The notes under the pieces are model-generated. The model made no database searches and was not told where the DNA came from. It saw nothing but the letters and a program-made list of their open reading frames with translations. 64,000 bases of DNA, taken from contig MCFE01000404.1 in the NCBI GenBank assembly GCA_002104905.1, forward strand, positions 16,931-80,930, given 5' to 3'. The DNA comes from Basidiobolus meristosporus CBS 931.73 (lineage: Eukaryota; Basidiobolomycota; Basidiobolomycetes; Basidiobolales; Basidiobolaceae). Position 1 is the first letter of the stretch. Each line of letters begins with the position of its first letter. This document shows positions 10,280 to 23,559 of this stretch, one piece after another. The position numbers and the translations under genes are program-made.

Positions 10280-13200
10280 TTACAACCACTGCATCCACAT
10301 ACAGTCCATTTGTGAGAGTTTGCTTGGATTACTAGCCTGCGCAACCAGATCCAAAACCGCCTGATTGATGGAGCCCGAGGTGGGTGAGGCCGGATTCTTA
10401 TCTTTCACAGATCTGTAGGAGACGTTTTGAATCCGGCTCAATACTCCGTTGACATTTTGCAGAACCTGTTCCTTGAGTGGCTTGTTCTTGGGCGTTGCCG
10501 GTGGGAGATTCGCACCCTGCCACGTGACGAGCTCGTCGTGAAGGAACACGCAAAGGTAATCCATTAGGTTGCTCTCCGACTCGATCAAACATTGGGCAAT
10601 GGCCATGAAGGAGCTATTGAAGATCCCTTCGATGCCGACGGGGGTGATGAAGTTTTGGATATTAGGAGTGAATCTGAATGGCACTGGCTCTGGGTCGGTC
10701 TGGGTTACGGCCAGTTGATCCGGTGCAGTTGAGGGATGTAGCTCTGCGGACCATATATTGCCACTGGCTCGTGAGATGTGTATTTTGTGTGGGTACCGCT
10801 GTCCAATGCATAGAGCGTAGCTCATAAACGACACTGCAGCCATCTGCGTAGTGAACTGCTTCCTCATAGTAAAGAGGTCGCAGTAAGAGCTCATAGTGTT
10901 CTCCATGTACTTGGAAAGTAGTGTATCAGGCACCATCTTGGTGGATATTTCGTCGGCAAGCTCGATCTTCAAATCAACAATCTCTTGCTTATCTTTCTTC
11001 TCTGATCCAAGCGTGCGAAGCTTATCCAGGTAGAAGATCACCGGTTCATCTTTGTGCATGCCTACCTCGTCACAATATTCTTCATAGATCTCTTGCAATG
11101 AAGTGTAGGAGGGATCGTCTTGAACGAGTCGGGTGTTAGGCGCCAAGGGAACAGCAATTGGAAGATGGAAGGAAAGGCTCCTTTGGCGACTCTCTCTTCT
11201 CTTGGCCAGGATACAGTTCATAAGTCTGAAGAACTGTGTGGTTCTCTCCTCTCTTCGGCTGAATTTCGGTGAGGGATGCTGGATGCAGAAAGGATGTAAA
11301 CTACCGTCATGGCCTCGGATGGTGATCGCCTTGAAGTAGTTTCCATCACGTCGGAAGGTTCTGATTTCAGGTTGGAACCGGTCGATTCGGATGAAATCGT
11401 TACTGTCGTCCTTCAGGAGAAGATACTGCCCGGGAATCTCGACATCGTCGAATTTCTGATGTCCAAACTCTACCAGATAATGGCTATACTGCTCAAGGTT
11501 GTGGCGACGGGGCCGATTGTCCAGTAAGGCCTCAAACCTATCCCTCCACTCGCGTAACTTCACGATATACTGACTAAGTGTGAGCTTCTCTTCAATAAAA
11601 TCACGTTGGAACGCCAGCTTGACATGGCCCGGATAGAGAGTATCAGCAAAGCGTTTCAATGTCACCTCGATCGCAGTTGGAATTTGGTCAGTGAAGACCA
11701 TGTTGTCTATTTGAGTGCTGGCCAGCTTAACCGTGTCGTTCAGGAATATGGAGAGAATTCGGTAGATGTCCTCGTCAGAGGTGGGCTTGAGACGCTGGAG
11801 GATTTGATCGACCATCGTTTCCATAGACAATGCAAGTAAAGGATATGCGGTTTTCAGAATGGCCACGATTTCCTCTACATGTTCCCATGGATGTCTAGGG
11901 CTCGATCCGCCAGAACTTCCATTGCTTGGTGACTTCTCCGCACTAGCGGCGGTAGCACCTGGCTCGGACTTTGGCTGTGGATCAGCCGCCTTACCATTGG
12001 TGTCCCCTTCAGGTTTGGTTTCATTTCCTAGCTCGTTAGACTCGGAAGTGCTATGGTTCGAATCAGTGTTCATAGCCGAGTCTGAATTAGATGCCTGGGC
12101 ATCCGAGGATTTGTTGTCGGTGTTTGTTGGGGTGGCAACCGGAGTGCTGGAAGTTCCGCTGTTCATGGTGGAGGACTGCCTACGCACGATGCCGTATTCT
12201 TCCTTTGTTGTTCTTAAGATGTAGTGCAATGCCTTGAAAGGGAAATGAGTAAGTGTTCACTAGCAAAGAAAACAAACGAAAGTACCTGTGGATATGCTTT
12301 CGCAATCTTGATTAGGATGTGGCGAGAAACCTTCGCCTCACGTTGCGACAGACAAATCAACAACTGCGGGATAAACGTGATCCAATACCAGACAGGCACC
12401 TCCCCTTTGTAGTTCTCGAATGCGGCGGCAATACTGCCTTGAGCATCGTCGAGACTTAACAACCATAGAATTCTAGCCAAAAATTTGCGAGATTTGGCAT
12501 TCTTGTAGGTACCGGCAGCATGAAGATAGCAATCCACTGCATGCACAGCCCAAGAAATTTCGTTGGGCTTTTCTTTGAACATCTGATCGTTGTATTGTCC
12601 CCACGCTCCCCATCCCTTGGCAAATGCCATGGTTGGATCGATCTGGATGGCCGTGGAAAATCCTTGATTTGCTTCCTCGTGCATGCCCAACCTTGACAAG
12701 AACAACCCCTTCAGGGTGAAGAACTCGGCTTTCTGTTGAGAGCCAAAGTACATGAGATTCGTGTTGTTAATCACATCCAAGCCGATGGCAAGTTCCACTG
12801 GATTCTGGAAGTGGCACTTCGCCTGCTCACGAAGCTTGAGGAACGCCTCCTGGATCTCAATATTCGGAAGGGTGTAGATTTGATTAAGGTAACTGATGCA
12901 CACATCAACCAGATGATGCTTCCTCGCCACATGAGCAAACCGATTAATAATCCAAGCCGTTTCATGATATCCGCGATAAGCAAACGAGTTGCTGTTGGAG
13001 TTGCTTGCTCCATTGGCCTTCAGCAACGGTATCAATGGAAGGTAAGTCTTGTTGATGATATTGAAGATGTGACGTCTCCAGGCAACAAGGTCGCTCCAGA
13101 CATTGATGTCGTCCCAGATGTTGGGGAGTCTATCTCGCCAGGTTTGCAAGACTGCCTTTAGCTCTTGTGAGCGAACGTCCAGATTCGAAGCATCCGTCGC

Positions 13201-16200
13201 GGCAAGACTAGTATAGATCTGGCTGGCCTCTTGGAGCTCTACGAATTGTTGGAAGATCTGCAACAGAGGAATGTGAGAGCTCGACACAATGTCAGGCAAG
13301 AAATGCCATTTCTTCAGAGAAGCCTGGATTCCTTCATCGCAGAGCCTCTGGAATTCGGCCGATTTCACATCAGCATTCTCCTCAGAGCCGGACAGTACTA
13401 AAAATGCGTCAAATACTCTTCTGCGAGGTGAGGCCGTATCGGGAGTAGACTGTAAGATCTTCTCTACCGCATCTCGCTCCGCTGTCCAATCGCTGGTCCG
13501 CCAGGCGCAATCGAGTAACAAGTCGTAGTTGTTGTCGTGTTTCGCGAGGTCTCCCAGAATATCCCACTGTTGAAGCTTTTGGGTGCAAATGATCCAATGG
13601 TCTTCCCAGAGGTAGTATTCGGATTCGCTAAAAGCAAGTGCTCCCGTTCTGGCTTTCGACTGTGCGTTCTCGTACATGGCTTGGGCCTGAGCCCACATTC
13701 CCATCTGCTCGTATGAGATTGCGGCCACTGTCTCAGGGTACAGGCAACGGCGCTTCCACATTCCGAAATACATGTCGTCCTCAGAAAGGGTGGAATAAAG
13801 CTCGGCAATGGCATCCAACGTGCTCTCACGAAGTTTGTCATTCTCCTTCGCTCCCGAGGTATCTATCAGTGTGACATCATATAACGATTTCTGCAGAATC
13901 TCGATGGCTACGTGCCAGGCATTATAGGTTTTCCCTAGATATTTGACCAACTGCGGTGGCAACAATAGCGATGGTGAGCATCTCAAGATACTCTCGAGAA
14001 GAGCTTGTATGACATTAGGCCGGACGTCCGCTTGCTTGGTGTGATAGCTCTTGGCCAACAGAGTGATCAACGACTTGGATAGTTCATTTCGTTCATCAGA
14101 GCTCAACGAGGCCCAACACAGAGGGAAAACATCAATCCAGAGCTTGAACGTCACCTCGACATCTAGATGTAGCAATTGCCTCAAAGGAGCAACGATGTCT
14201 TCCAATCTAAGCTTACGTGTTTCCTTGAGAAACTCGTTATGCTGCTCAATCATGTCCTTGAGCTCTTGAGTGGCCGAGTCCGACGTATTATCGGCTTGGT
14301 CGGAAAACTTGTTGACACTAGATTTCAGAGATGTTGTCTGCAGGCTGTGTGGAGCGGGGGTGAGCATCTTCTTGGGCGACACAATCCCAAGCAGGATGTC
14401 AAGCGCCTGTTGAATCCAGAACTTCGAGGCGAGGTATTCCCAGTTCTGTATCCCAAGCACGTAGTTCAAGCGCGTGTAGAGCGATTTCGCAATGCTACGA
14501 TCGAATATGGCTGCGAATTGATTGTGAAGGGTAGGATTCTCCACTCTTGCGCCAAACAAAAACGCTTGCTCCAGTCTGACCGTGAGTTCAGACCGCGCAA
14601 AGGAAGGATCGTTGTAGATACTGACAACCAATTTGAGGTAGTCTTCAACCAGAGATTTGTCGGTTCGGTTTTCGAAGCACATCATCGTGACCATCAGATT
14701 GGCCTTTTCCTTCATCGTAGGGAACGCTTCAGCCTTGTCTTGCACCCATTCGGTGACCATGTCAAGAATCGCTCTGGAGAGCTCGTTGTCGGAGCTTTTC
14801 TCGATGAGTTGTATCAACGAAGTAAGATACCAGCGTCTTTGATCACCGAGGTGCGAGATCCTCAATTTCATCAATTTCAAAGACATGATGAGGATGGGAA
14901 GTGACGGATCACCAGTAAGTGTACCTTGCGATACGTTGTTCTGCAGTGAGATATGGTCTTTCGTCAGCTTAAGAATGAGCTTCCCAAGTGCAGGGATGAC
15001 ATTATCTATCAATTCCGGGCGGTTTTCGCTCGACGCGCTCAACAGGGTCAACGCCGCATATAAATTGGTCAGATTCTGCAACCCATCCTGAACAATGGAA
15101 TCGATAGTAGCGGTGAATGCGTTCATCTCATCCGTCGCCTCCTCATTATTGGGAATCGCTCGATAGATCCTGGTGAGTATGGGCTCGAGGTTCTTCATGA
15201 GCTTTGTGTTTTCACTTTTAACGCATTTTTCCAGCAAAGCATGCAGCTGGCCGATGTTGTTGCAGAACCATTCGTCCGGCTTGCCGCCGATGATGACATC
15301 CAAGACTTCGAGTGCGTTACAAACCGATGGCAGATTGGCTTCAGAATACTCCATTTGGACCAAAGTTCGTTCAAAGTAGCCCAACTTCGTGTGAACTTCA
15401 GACCATAGCTGAGGACTAATAAACTCCCGAATCAGATTGAGGGTGCGTAGTGGGAGGCCTTTCTTGGAGATTGGCTCGCTAGACGAACAGGTAAAGCGAA
15501 TGAGATAACTAATCACACTCTCCCTTAGGCTTGAATTAAGGGTGTATTCCTTGGTATGGCTTTCGCCATGCTGAGGTTTGACATCCACGCTGACTGATTG
15601 CTCAAGCTGGATCCGCTTTTGCGCGGATCCCTCGCTGTCATGCTCCAGCGGGCGCTTCCCGAAAGCGTTCTCTTTTTCTGAGGAGGAAGCGTCGTTGGGC
15701 AAGACAGCCATGGCCTTCTTCTCCCATTTCAGTATCAACTCGGCAAGATCCACCGTCAATGTTTTCGTCTCCGCGGTGGAGTTTTGCAAAAGCCCCAGTT
15801 TGGCCAGAGTATTGACGATTTGTGGAAAGGAAGTGCTCGCGGCTCTCATAAAAGAGATCTGGGTGTCGTACCAAGAGCTGGTAGACATTCACTAGTTGAG
15901 AGACACTTTGACCTTCTTCTACCAGCACACGTTTGGTCCAGCGAGCCCACGTGGGGAACTTCTGATCGGCAGCATTGTTTGGAATGCGTTTGGGTAGGAC
16001 GGGCGTAACAATGTCTAGGGCCTGTCGTACGAGTGATCGTGCCTCTGACTGGTGAGCCTTCAAAAGGGCAACGTAGATTTGAATGATAATCTTGCTGGGC
16101 GTTTCATAGGCAGCAATAAACCGAGCAATCAAAAGATAAGCAGCCTGCTTCGCCGTGATGTCATCCAGCTTCAGGAAATTCCAGCCGAACTTGATAACAT

Positions 16201-19200
16201 CCTTGCGGGCATCCGTTATCAGATGCGACGCGTATTGAATGATTAGAGTGGTCATCTGGAGCAACTCGATTTTCAGGAAATCTCCCGAGTGGTGGCATTC
16301 CTCTGGTGATTCCAACGAGAGAGGATGCCATATCTTGGTATGGATTTGCTCTATCATTGCCTCGTCGATGATTTCGGAGTACTCGTTGCGGGTGAAAGCC
16401 ACCAGAAGCATGGGGTTGATGATCATCTTCAATGCGTGTGTCTTAATGCCAGAGGTGGTAGAGATGTCATCGAAGAGTGTCAGGAATTTGGTGAAGATTG
16501 CCTTCTTTTGTGCTGAGGAGTATTTGAGCGCGACTTCCTCATAAAAGAATCGTTTCAAGAACGTAAAATCGATCACAGTCTCCGTGACAAACACCTGCAC
16601 CAGCTCAAACAGTAAATCAACCTCCATAGGCTCCTTTTTCAAGTAACTAATGAACACTTCGCACAAGTAAAGAGTTTCGCGCAAATGAGAAAGACTCATA
16701 TTCTCCTCCTGGTTGAGCCTTTGCTGTCTCCCGGGGGAACGCCAAAGCTTGAGCAGCACGTCAAAGACGTTGCTGTTCTGGCCAAGCCATTCCGGGTGGA
16801 AATTTCCAATGACCTTGACAATCAGGATGCATTGGAATTGCGACTCGTTCAGATTAGGTGCCTGCAGGTTTTGTGGGGCTATTTTGTCAATCAACTTTTC
16901 AGTATTCTTCATGACTTCTGCTCTCAGTGCAGACGCATCTTCCATATTCAGTATGCTGATGAACAAGCTACTATACTTCTCATCGGCAAGCCTTTCGTAG
17001 AAGTAATCGATCGCCTCGGCAGCATAACGGTTCAAAAACTTGATGAGAGGCTTTCGGAAGGGGCTGGAAATCGAGCGTCGTAGGTGCACCTCCGATTCCA
17101 GAGTGACTGTAATCAAATCATTCAGGAAGATATTGGCAGTGGCTGGTAGAAGATAGAAAACATCCAAAATCGCAACAATGATTTTAATGTCATGGTTCTC
17201 GCTAAGCGGCTTCGAAGCGGCCTCCTGAAGCATACCAGGCTCGGCCCAAGATCTCAAGTGGTCCAATAGCTTCTTTCCAATCTCTACTTTGAAGTAATTC
17301 GTTAGAAGCTCCAAAAGCCGTGCCAGCCCTTCTAGTGCCGCCACAGATAACCTCTTATGGTCCGATAGATTCATGAGAATTGGCCTTAGGCCCGCCTGCA
17401 GTAGATCCTTAGGAAGCTTGTGTTGCTGAGCTAAAACTTGCTTTAACCCTTTATTAGCAACCTCGACGACTTCCGGTGATTTGGAATAGAGAGACTTGAA
17501 GAAAACGGATATAATTCTGGCCCGCGTTGTATTCTGTCGTGGCGAGCAGAAATCCGAACATGCCATGGCGGCAGAGAGCAGTTTGATGCACACGATACGC
17601 AGATTGGTCAACGAAGATGCGTTCTTGTGCTGGGTGGGTCGGCTTACAAGCGCCTGGTCCTCCGCATCGGCTAACGCCAGAGCCTCATGGAGAAGTCGGA
17701 TAAGCTCGTCATTAACTTCGAGGAATGGCGGACGAAGGGAAAGACAGTACGTGATAGCATCAATATTTCCGATTTGCATGGCGAATGGCAACGCACGAAG
17801 TGGTTTGGTGAAGATAGGAAACAGTAACCGCTCACGAACGGGGGACAATAACTCCGTGACCTCACTTCCAGTCAGATCAGCAAGAAGTTGAAATGATGAT
17901 TGTATTGTTTCCCGCACCGCGCTGTTGGGGTTGGATAACTCGGAGATTAGAAGGCCGATCAGATTGTTAAACTTGGTCTGCTGCTCCTGCGATTCCTCAT
18001 TATCCTCTGGGCGATTACAAACCTTGAGGACGTGCGAAAGAGTTTGGGTAGCATCTTCAATATTGCCAGTCGCCAGCTCTGGCGACATATCCTTAAGGAT
18101 GTATAACAATGACTTGACGAACTCCAACTCATGCTCCAACATCCAGCGAGCCCCCATATCAAGCTGAGAGCTTAAGATCGAAATACCCAGGCAACCACCG
18201 CTTTTCTTGAACCATTCTTGCTTATAGCAACAAGAGCAAAAATTGGAGGCAAAGGTGTGGAAGATTGGAAGCTTCCCGACAAATTCCTTTCCGCCCAGTG
18301 CAGTAACACAAGTGTCATATACAATTTGAAGTGAGCTCTCGGCCAGTTTACGGTGCTGGACATTTTCGGATGTCATGACCTCTACTATTGCCTCAACTAT
18401 GATGTTGCTATCAAGGTCGGACTCGTTCAAAGGCTTGGTAGACAATAATTTTCCCTGCTTTTCAGCCTGCGAAAGGCCTTCGATTACTTGTAAAAGTGCA
18501 AAATGGCGGCAAAGCTTTTCGAGGAAGGGCTGTGCTTCTGTAGTCAATTCTGGAATGACAGCAGCTGCAAACAAAGAAACAATAGCTGCCTGTAGCGTGC
18601 TCTCTTGAACTGCTTTCTTTTTCAAATTGCCTTTAACAGAACGGTTCTGGTTTGGCTGTTTAACGGATGGCTGATCCTCATTCATATCTAGAAGCTTGGA
18701 TTCCCCGGTAGCCTCAGTAGGCTGACTTGCAGAAATATACGTGACCCCTTGAGAGATAAGTTCAGGCAAACTGTCATTACATTCATCCAAGTTCACCAAT
18801 AGAGCGATACAACCCCGGACAAAGAGGAACGCCTGGGTTTGATAATAACTAGTACTGTTGGAATTCTGGAGTACTTGAGTTGCGAGCTTTAAGCAATTAT
18901 CCAACGGGATCACCTGGGCAGACGTTATTGGCTCCATATAAAGCTGAACATCAATCCCATTCTCGGTGGATTCATGATAGGTGAGCTGTGGTGCCTCTTT
19001 GAGCATACGACGATTTCTGCCACCGAGCTTTCCCAGAATTCGCATGGCAATATGCCCATTGCTTTGGTTGCTGGGAAACGGCTTCAGGTGCTTCCACAGA
19101 GCTGACATCAAGTCGTTCATTACTGGTGCTATAATGGGGTCTAGGAATTCTTGCGTGAGATTATCTATACATAACTCCAATGTCCTGAGGCCTTGGGCGG

Positions 19201-22200
19201 CAAGATCAGGTCCCGATTGAAGTGCTAACACCAGTGGCTTCATAAGGAAGGATAGGTATGGCAAAAGGACGCTCAATCGGACAGGCACTGTAAGACATAA
19301 TTCCACAAAAAGATCGCGCATGTTGTCTTTGTGGGCCAAGGATAGCAAAGAATTCAGTCCTTCAAACAACACCTGTAGGAGAGGCAACACCTCTTTGTAG
19401 AGCAACTCGTATCTACCACCAGCAATATGTCGGAATAGAGCTCGAAGCAGTAGGAAATAGTTGATCGGCTCTTTTGCTTTGGTGGAGAGCTTCATGGATG
19501 AAATGATGATGTTGCCGATGTGAGGCTGAAGAATACTCTCATTGGTATCGGGGAAGTTGGTTAGAGCCACAAAAGTCATCTTGAATAACCGCAAGATGAC
19601 TGAAGCACAAAGCTTATCAGGACCTCCTAGCTTTTCGAATCGATCAACTAAGAAACGTAGCAAAGCACCTGAAAAGCTCTGCGTCACCGAGTCGTTGGAT
19701 AAGAAGAACTGTGGTATCTCAAGTATGGAGGGGTTGACCAGTATCTGATCAAACACAAAGCACATCTGTGAAGTAAACACCTCTTGGAATACTGCCAGAT
19801 CAATCTGAACAAAAACATTCGCAAATTGATCCAACAAGTCCTTTTCTTCTTTGGAGCTTGGCCCAACTCTGGAATCGAGGGTCTTGGGGGTAGAATCGGC
19901 ACTTATATTGTCGATATTGTAGTAGTCAAAGCACTGCACGCCCTCCTTCAAGAGTCTGATGAAAATGTTCACTTCCTCTTGCGAGAATCCACGTGCAATC
20001 GAATTGGTCTCTTGGCCGTCCTGAGCAGCACTACCTGTTGGATTACATTGTCTCAGCCCATACATGATCGTCTTGAGGCCAGAAATCAAGCTTCTGAATA
20101 TAAATCTCCCATCTGGAAGAAAGGGTTATGTTAGCTGGATAGCACCTATGTACGAAGTCACGGCAATGGGGGGAAACCTTTCACAGGATCATTATTGGAG
20201 TCATTAGAGGCGCTTGTGTTGGGTGTCGAGCGAAGCCGCTCGAAATCAATGTCTTCGTTGCTTGTGGGGCTCTCAGATGATCCGGAGGTTGAGGGTTTCT
20301 TTTTGTTAAATTGCCTCAACACTTCGGGAAATGACAGATTGAGGGCGCCAAATTTGTTGGTGAAAGTGTCGAGAATCTTGATCAGCAAGCTTCGGCCTAG
20401 ATCGAACGTGGAGAGGAAGATGAATTCCTATTCAAATTACAGTGTGCGTTGGCTCCCCTAACCTTCAACTTTGTTTGGCATACTGATTATGCAGTCAATC
20501 AAATTGAGCAACAGTTTGGCACAAATTCCCTGGATGCTAGATGGAAGTGTAGGATCATGCAAGTTCCGGGAATAAATATAAACAGCTCGTGAAATCTGAG
20601 CCGTGCTTAGTTCCCCCCGGACGTGGTGGATCAGATCAGCAAGCATGCTATATGCCAGTGGTCTAAGAGACAGATAGGTGTTTAGAAAATGCCTGGTTTA
20701 CGCGTCCATCGACTGCTGATTGCGTCCGAAAGTACCTCAAGGTTTCGTGTGATGTAACTCCTGTGCCAACTAGAATTTTTTCATTCAACAAGACATCAAT
20801 CTTACTAACAAAAGCAGTTCTAAACTCTGTAGATAAGATGTGTCTAGTCGCCACTAGAAGCTCCTACGCAATCATCAGCAAACCTTTACACTTATTTGGA
20901 ACCTATAAAGGAACTAACCTTTCTCGTGGCAGATGCCTCGGGGGGACAGTCACTAAGAAGGCGGATCAAACAGTCAGGGATTTTTGTTTGATATGGCCGC
21001 ACTGCTGCTGGATAACCTCTCAAGAAGTAGGCCACAAGGGACATAGTCTAGATGTAGACGACCGGAGTTGGCCCTCAGTATTCTATGCATCAGCAATATG
21101 CAAAGTGGACACGTACCTTGACTTGTGAGGCAATAAATTCCGAATACGCCACTCTGTTTTTTATCACTGGACTAACTCCTATGAACACTTCGCCTTTAGC
21201 ATTGGCAGCAGCATGCGCCTCTGCCTGAGGTTTGGCCTGAAGACTGAGGGCCTGTGGATATAGAGAGGTGAGAATTCTAGAACGGCCAAAGCTCCTGTTT
21301 GCCCAACCGATACGTACGTTGACAATCAATGGAATAAATATCTGGACATAGGTCGGTATATATGTTCGATAAGACTGAAACAGTAACACCACTATGATCG
21401 GACACTCTGTCAGCACCTTAAAACTGTTGAGACTCTTGGGCAAGACCTTTTGTGGCACCTCAGACACATCAGAAGCGGGTGAGGTGGGTCTTGGGGATGT
21501 CAAAGATAACGAGCTTCCCTAAGTTGGAAAAGGTTAACAATTGCTTCGGTGAGTTGGGAAATAGTACCGTATATTACAGTCCCGAATGGAGTTCCAGGTG
21601 AATCGAAGAAATCAGCGACAGTTTGCTCCATATTTTTATACATCTCTTGAACTAAGTCAAGAATAGGCTTCACTTGATCCTCCAATATATTTTTGTAGCT
21701 CCGATGGAGGTCAATGATGACTTTTAAACAAACAAGGGCGTTATCTTCGTTCTCGATGCGAAGCAAGACCAACAACATTTTAAGAAGGTCGGGAGCGTAG
21801 CTTCGTAAAGCCTCGTTTTGTGGAAATCTGTGGATAATTTCCAGAATGGTGTTTCTCAATTTCTAGGTGGCATGTTAACGAAATCCATCCCTGCACCAGG
21901 CCAAATATCGAAACTCGAGGCGTACCTGTTCGGGTGCATTGCTGACGAAAACCGGTGCTCCTTTAGTGAGGATATCAGAAAAGACCTTCATCAAGACCGA
22001 CAAGAATCGAGGGTATTCTACGGATTGGAATATTTCCACGGAATCACGTAGCTCCAAGGCAATAGTCACTTTAAGCTTAACATCTGGCACAATGTGAATC
22101 AAAGATTAATCAGGGGGAGGTCTTTCTTAGCTGGCCAGATAAAATATGAACCTAGGTTTGGATCAGCGAGGCGAGTGGCATAAACCTCGCAGTTAAGAAC

Positions 22201-22215
22201 TCCTGGAGGAGCCAT
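10280..22215 (-). CDS. TRA1: Tra1/TRRAP, SAGA and NuA4 activator-binding pseudokinase
   Basis: Eleven exons were read on the minus strand: 22215-22152, 22083-21926, 21862-21578, 21518-21318, 21251-21117, 21047-20919, 20863-20736, 20662-20463, 20396-20178, 20112-12286 and 12232-10280. Together they give about 3,765 aa, close to yeast Tra1 (3,744). Signature blocks include [53 protein letters not shown], the long HEAT array, the FAT region and a PIKK-like pseudokinase. A short FATC tail ends in MDCMWMQWL. Tra1 is the scaffold through which activators recruit SAGA and NuA4. One base too many (AAA at 15826-15828 on the plus strand) breaks the frame between REHFL and PQIVNTLAKLGL near residue 1,935. 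No intron can repair it, so it is a sequencing error, a programmed +1 shift or a real mutation. Confidence 0.95.
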
Positions 22216-22841
22216 TTTTGTGTGAACGACGACAGCGGTGTGCGAGATCGACTATTGGCCAAACACAAATCTTACTCTATCTAGGAAACGTGTGTGTTAT
22301 CGATAAAAAGCAACTTTTATCAATGTGTTGGAAGGCTAACAATCAAGTTAGTCTCCTTTCTAACTTGCCAAAGAGTGATTAAACGAATCAAGTGAACTTG
22401 GCGGTGCTCGCGCTCGCGTTTATAAAATGTCTAATTCGGAATCACAATATCAACCCAGCCAATATTCTTGACGATATGAGAATTCTGTTTGATGCAACGG
22501 TGCATCAAAAATTTGCGCAATATCGTCTGTTTATTTTTTGACTGGAGTACATCTGAGATCTGGCACAATAGCATACACTGAAGCGCAACGAATTTCTTAG
22601 TTGTGTAGATTGGTTAACTTTTGAATAAATACGAAGAATTCGAGTACAATCTGGAGAATGGCTTCAATTTTCAACATTCTCAATAGCAATATTTTCACAA
22701 ATCTATGTTGCCCACGTCACAGAGAACCCTCCTGAGATGATGATAATAAAATGTAGATTACCTTGCGATAGGTTAAACTAAGCCACGAGGTGAATAGCTC
22801 TGCTTCACCCTTTTCTTTTCTATATTGTCACAGAAGCCAAG
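22216..22841. other. Bidirectional promoter, TRA1 / SPC1
   Basis: This 626-bp gap lies between two divergent genes. It is AT-rich beyond about 22300. There is no coding signal or clear RNA gene. Confidence 0.5.
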
Positions 22842-23284
22842 ATGTTTGAAGGAAGAATCGTAATACCTTTTCGTGCATGATGAATCCGACTTTCGACTGA
22901 CACCAAAGTCTGTTTTCTTTTTGGCAGGATTTTACCGGACAAAAGCTTGCCGATCAACTTTACCAGAGCGTGCTGGTTATTTCCGCGGTTGGTTTCTTTA
23001 ACCTATTCAAAGAATCACATTGGTTTTGGACGTTGATGCGTTAGTCAAAAATAGGTGGTTGCATTCATTGCAGGCTATTTGTCTCAGTCACACGTTATAA
23101 TGCTTGAGGTATTTGGAGCAGGAATCTTGCTTACTTTACTGGTAAGTTGGCCAAAACACTTCACCTTATCGACTTGAAATAACCGACGAAACGTTGGTAT
23201 TCTTTCTAGTTGGTTGTACCCCCCTGGCCCATGTACAACAAAAATCCACTCAACTGGCTACCCTCCGTAAAAAAATCCAAGTAG
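22842..23284 (+). CDS. SPC1: Signal peptidase complex subunit 1 (Spc12 family)
   Basis: Four very short exons (22842-22859, 22928-22991, 23074-23141, 23210-23284) join in frame to give 74 aa. The product begins MFEGRI, then DFTGQKLADQLYQ (family hallmark DYxGQxLAE). Two membrane helices follow, joined by GYLSQSH, and the end is VVPPWPMYNKNPLNWLP. That last block is the classic SPCS1 motif (PPWPxYxxxPLxWLP). The protein sits in the ER membrane and helps signal peptidase reject true membrane proteins. All splice sites are GT..AG and phases agree. No single frame is longer than 25 codons, so frame-based gene finding would miss it. Confidence 0.92.
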
Positions 23285-23559
23285 TCCTCTGTCTTCCACA
23301 ATTCCATCCGTTTATTGTGTTGTAAGACTAAACCTATAAAGCCAGCTATGCGATCATATATATCATCTCAACAGCAGTTTGATAAAAGGAAGCGGAATAT
23401 TCATCTGTATAACAATTTATTTACTCGTATACACAGGTCCCTCTATATATACACGGGCAGGGAAGGGGAGTTGGAGTAAATACCACAGAGAGCTATCTTA
23501 CAACTGAAGCTTATTGGTCAACAAAGAGGGGATGCTATATACAAAATATCATAATGTGA

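Noticed and set aside
15800-15900. A short intron to explain the TRA1 frame break
   Set aside because: The only GT..AG pairs nearby are too short or would remove the well-kept RHPDLFYESREHF block.
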